Of a DNA stretch of 64,000 bases, positions 60,914-64,000 are shown piece after piece. Both the position numbers and the translations under genes were made by a program. Position 1 is the first letter of the stretch. Each line of letters starts with the position of its first letter. The notes beneath the pieces were generated by a model. It saw nothing but the letters and a program-made list of their open reading frames with translations. It did no database searches and was not told the origin of the DNA. Location of the stretch: NCBI GenBank assembly GCA_963843525.1, contig CAWJKM010000010.1, positions 124,001 to 188,000 of the forward strand, given 5' to 3'. This DNA is from DATJPR01 sp963843525 (GTDB lineage: Bacteria > Bacteroidota > Ignavibacteria > UBA10030 > UBA6906).

Positions 60914-60944
60914 TAAAGATAGTGAGAAAGTAGGAGGGTCTCAA
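60914..60944 (-). promoter_or_regulatory. Promoter of the GH125-esterase-GH92 unit
   Basis: Minus strand: TTG at 60944-60942, 20-base spacer and TATCTTTA at 60921-60914, one mismatch from consensus. Initiation near 60907 gives a leader of about 98 bases. Confidence 0.6.
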
Positions 60945-61037
60945 GCCGTCACGCGACATTCCGTTGAGTTTCTGCCGCAGATACACGATCTTTCAAGGAT
61001 GCATGCTTCAACCTCTTCCAGCGCATTCAGGACAGTT

Positions 61038-62538
61038 ATGACTCCATTCAGGCTTCTCGTCCTCGGTCTCGCGATATTCGTGTGCGCATCGACTACCCTG
61101 TTCGGGCAACTCTCCGGGAAGGTTCCCCCCGATGAAGTGTTGGCACGGATCGGCCCCAAGGTTGTCACCGCCGAAGAATTCCTCGAACGCATCGAATTGA
61201 TGCCATGGCAGGACAAAGAAATCGTGGCGAGGCAAGATACAGTCAAAGCCCGTGCGCTCCGGTCCCTGGTCGCCGAGAAGCTCTTCGCTCTTGAAGCCGA
61301 CGAAAAAGGGATTGGCAACGACGCGCGAACCCGGGAGATGCTGCGGGCGTTACAGCGCATGCTGACGAGGGATGAATTGTACAAGGATGAAGTTGTCCGG
61401 AAGACGGAGGTGACGGAAACGGAGGTCCGCACGGGCCTCGGTCGTTACCCCTGGTCTCTCGTCGTCAGGGGGTACTCGTTCCCTGATCGCGGCAGTGCAG
61501 AGCGATTTGTTGTCCGGTGCACGAAGGCGGAAAATTCAGACAGTGCCGCATCCACCTTCAGCTTTATGGCCCTCAAAGTCACCGATACGCTGAAAATCAG
61601 TTACGGCGACCTGTATCCGGCCTATGAAGACGCCATCTATGCGCTCCATCAACCCGGAGTGACGGATCCTGCGTTCTCACCGTCGGAAGGCTGGGCGGTG
61701 TTCAGCGTATTCGAACGACAGAAGAATGCAACGTGGCAGGCACAATCCGCGCCGGAGGTCCGCCTCGCAGTTGAGAAGAAAGCACGTACCCGGCTTGAAC
61801 GTGAACGCGCCCTCAACTTCGCACAGACCTATATTCGGCACAAGGAGATGCATATCGACTCCACCCTTTTCAAGGTGGTCGCAGACAGCGTCATCAAAAT
61901 CGTCCGGAGCGATACCAGCAGAATGGCGCACCGGCTTTCGAACTACATTGACCTCTTGAGGGAAATGTTCGCTCCCCGTTTGCACGAGACCTTCGCAGAA
62001 GGAAATGGTGTCAGCATGGTCTCTGGCAGACATCCTGGAGAGTCTGCGCTACTATCCCGGGGAATTCCCCCCTCGACGGAACCCCCGGGTCATTGTCTTC
62101 GCTTTGAACCGGATGATCATGGAGGCGGTGGAAGGTGAAATGTTCTCCGCAGAAGGGGAAAAGAGGGGGCTTGATCGCCGGCCGGATGTCCGCCGTCAAA
62201 TGGGCATCTGGCAGGACGCTTGGAAGGGGTGGGAAATGGGTCGGGACCTCGAGCAACGAGTGCTGGGCTCCGAATCACTTGATCCGACCCGGCGTGACAG
62301 CGCGGCGATGGCGCGCGAGATAAGAGTGACAAACCTCCTCAACGCGCATATCGCCGGCCTGGCTCAGAAATATGGAGTGGAAATCTTTGAAAAGAATCTC
62401 GCTGCGATCCCGATCAGCGGATTCAGCATGGTGACAAAACACTATATCGGGTTTGGGGGAGTTCTCCTGGCAATCCCGATGATCGTGCCAGAATGGAATT
62501 GGATCTCCCGTCTCTCCACGCCCGTGGTAGCCCCCTGA
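61038..62538 (+). pseudogene. SurA/PpiC-like periplasmic chaperone gene with a frameshift
   Basis: The first frame (to about 62000) encodes a signal peptide (ending TTLFGQ) and a SurA-type N-terminal region (PPDEVLARIGPKVVTAEEFLERI, LVAEKLFALEADEKGIG) plus parvulin-like parts. After LHETFAEGNGVS the sense continues in the next frame as WSLADILESLRYYPGEFPP, to a stop at 62538. The total is one base over 500 codons, so a single surplus base near 61990-62015 splits one gene of about 499 residues. SurA-like proteins assist outer-membrane proteins. A sequencing error cannot be excluded. The start at 61038 has an AGGA site. Confidence 0.75.
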
Positions 62539-62572
62539 AACGCATGAAAAGGATTTTCTGGGGGCTCCTGCC

Positions 62573-64000
62573 CTAGCGCACGAGGGCCATTCTGATCAGC
62601 GTGCGCTGCGCATTCGATTCCAACCGGCAGAAGTATACTCCCGAGGCCATGCGCGTTGCGTCAAGCCGAAGAGTATAGAAGCGTCCCGCCTGCGCCACAT
62701 CATTGAAGAGAGTCGCTACTTCCTCACCCAGAGAGTTGTACACCACCAGGGTTGCCGGACCACTCCTCTCGACGGAGAATTTCACTTCCGTTGTCGGATT
62801 GAAGGGATTCGGATAATTCTGAAGGAGCTGGAATACCTTCGCGGACGGAGGGAGCCCGGCAGTTCCCGTCAACGAGAAGACCACCCGCACAGGCTCATAG
62901 TCCTTGACAGTCTGATCGAGGTTGACCTGACGCAACCGGTAATACGGCTGCGTGGGGGTGGCGGCATTGTCCGTCCAATCGTATTCCTGAGGGTCCAGTG
63001 TTGTCCCGTGGCCGGGGATGAGGGCTGAGACCTTGACATACCCGCTTTGGGGATCCGCTGACCTCCAGATTTCAAATCCATAATTGTTGATTTCAGACAC
63101 CGTTTCCCAATGGAGCGACACCGCTCCCTGGTTGACAGCAAGTGCTTTCATGCTCGAGAGCTGTACTGGAAGGACACCCGCATTGGCAATCGTAAGATTT
63201 CCAAAATCGCTCAGCGGGCTGAGCGCCGAGAAGACGTACGGATTGGTGCCAGACAATGTACCCGCCGAAACATCCGACCAGCCGGATCCGTGAGAGAGCC
63301 AGAGATCCGCTCCTGCGCGCGAGAACGTGGAACCTTCGTCGGAGGGGGCCGAAGTGGACCAACCAAAGGAAAGAGTTGCCGTATCTCCGCCCGCAGTTCC
63401 TTCGTTCACGTACCAGGTGAGTCCGAGGGCGCCGCTGGGGTCTCCGACAGCCGGTACGACTCCGGCGCCGACACGGAAGCTAAGTGTATCAGCGTCATTT
63501 CCCGGATGACCGGATCCGTCAAAAGTCACCGGATTGAAGCGGCCGACGATCGGCCCGATCGACGCAGTGAATGAGCTTCCCGGAGCGATATATTTTTTCA
63601 CAGCACCGGTCCCGTTTGTCACAAAACACTTGCCGGCAGCCGCACCTGTCTCACCACCGCAGGATTGGATCGTCACCGAATTGTTTCCCAGCACAAGATC
63701 GCTGGCGCTTCCGCTGAAGTCCACCATCCCGTTCACAAACAGAGGAAACGTAAGGGTGAATCCTCCGGGCCCGGCGGTGGGGTGAAAACTTCCGCCGTAC
63801 GCGACAAGGAGTTTCCTGATCGCGTGCGGTAACACCGGCACGGATATCGCCACGGTGTTGCCACACCGTATTCTGACTGTGGCAAGAGTGTCGCAGACCG
63901 TCTTACCCGGGTACATCCCCGGGCAAAGATCCTGCCACACCGCACCATCCCATTTTTGCCAGGTGGTGTAACAGGTCCATTCGCCGGACGCTTGAGATTG
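62573..64000 (-). CDS. Type IX secretion cargo protein, 5' end beyond window
   Basis: The frame is open to the window edge, giving the last 475 residues of a longer secreted protein. It has a region of beta-sandwich type and a fibronectin-like module (VSLHWETVSEINNYGFEIWR), a linker, then LLQNYPNPFNPTTEVKFSV and a sorting domain with SLGEEVATLFNDV and a terminal RTLIRMALVR. The sorting domain sends it through the type IX system. Function of the upstream part is unknown. It converges on the SurA-like gene with 34 bases between stops. Confidence 0.88.
   Translation of the reverse strand, partial: QSQASGEWTCYTTWQKWDGAVWQDLCPGMYPGKTVCDTLATVRIRCGNTVAISVPVLPHAIRKLLVAYGGSFHPTAGPGGFTLTFPLFVNGMVDFSGSASDLVLGNNSVTIQSCGGETGAAAGKCFVTNGTGAVKKYIAPGSSFTASIGPIVGRFNPVTFDGSGHPGNDADTLSFRVGAGVVPAVGDPSGALGLTWYVNEGTAGGDTATLSFGWSTSAPSDEGSTFSRAGADLWLSHGSGWSDVSAGTLSGTNPYVFSALSPLSDFGNLTIANAGVLPVQLSSMKALAVNQGAVSLHWETVSEINNYGFEIWRSADPQSGYVKVSALIPGHGTTLDPQEYDWTDNAATPTQPYYRLRQVNLDQTVKDYEPVRVVFSLTGTAGLPPSAKVFQLLQNYPNPFNPTTEVKFSVERSGPATLVVYNSLGEEVATLFNDVAQAGRFYTLRLDATRMASGVYFCRLESNAQRTLIRMALVR

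Overview
This 64 kb window looks like chromosomal DNA from a moderately GC-rich member of the Bacteroidota/Chlorobiota group, most like an Ignavibacteria-type lineage. Three observations support this. Two secreted proteins end in the PNPFNP-type C-terminal sorting domain of type IX secretion. The primary sigma factor is the short form without region 1.1. At least eleven intergenic sites fit TTG-N20-TAnnTTTG, the promoter form known for Bacteroidota, rather than a strict TTGACA/TATAAT promoter. No rRNA, insertion sequence, prophage or CRISPR array is present. Nearly all genes lie on the minus strand.

Layout by region. 0.3-6.9 kb: a phosphate operon (outer-membrane porin, pstS, pstC, pstA, pstB and two phoU copies) behind a promoter with a Pho-box-like repeat. 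7-13 kb: a PAP2 phosphatase, then deoB - AbrB antitoxin - PIN toxin - rpoD - NlpC/P60 lipoprotein - def - fmt, all co-directional and closely packed; deoB has no ATG, GTG or TTG at its expected start. 13-15.3 kb: a zinc-binding small protein and a GAF plus degenerate GGDEF membrane protein. 15.4-23.2 kb: housekeeping genes (NamZ/DUF1343, Nudix, ndk, sucD, gatA, two tatA, purQ, purS, pssA, psd). 23.2-27.7 kb: an OmpA protein with calcium-binding repeats, a frameshifted type IX cargo gene, an unknown secreted protein, a compact unannotated small transcription unit and two tRNA genes. 27.7-35.6 kb: a DHA2 MFS exporter and a divergent TolC/MFP/RND efflux operon. 35.7-42.3 kb: three cation-coupled transporters, a thioredoxin-fold protein, a serA-like dehydrogenase and an unknown gene. 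42.9-45.4 kb: metY, a pyrophosphatase and a tiny zinc-ribbon gene with a structured leader. 45.4-60.9 kb: a glycan-degradation cluster. 60.9-64 kb: a frameshifted SurA-like gene and a truncated type IX cargo gene.

How the genes fit together. The phosphate genes form one route from outer-membrane porin through periplasmic binding protein to ABC importer and PhoU control. The glycan cluster combines GH125 and GH92 alpha-mannosidases, GH27 alpha-galactosidase, GH20 hexosaminidase, a large esterase, a CBM9-like lipoprotein and a sialate-esterase homologue that has lost its catalytic Ser and His. This set would suit trimming of mannose-rich or complex glycans in the periplasm or at the cell surface, although no SusC/SusD pair or regulator is visible. 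GH125 carries a Tat signal, and two tatA genes lie elsewhere in the window.

The most notable observations are the shared promoter grammar, the ACG-type start of deoB, the small transcription unit at 26.9-27.2 kb, the nested leader structure at 45.2-45.3 kb, the domain inserted into GH92, the sialate-esterase pseudoenzyme, and two genes each disrupted by a one-base surplus. All functional calls rest on reading the sequence; no database search was possible.
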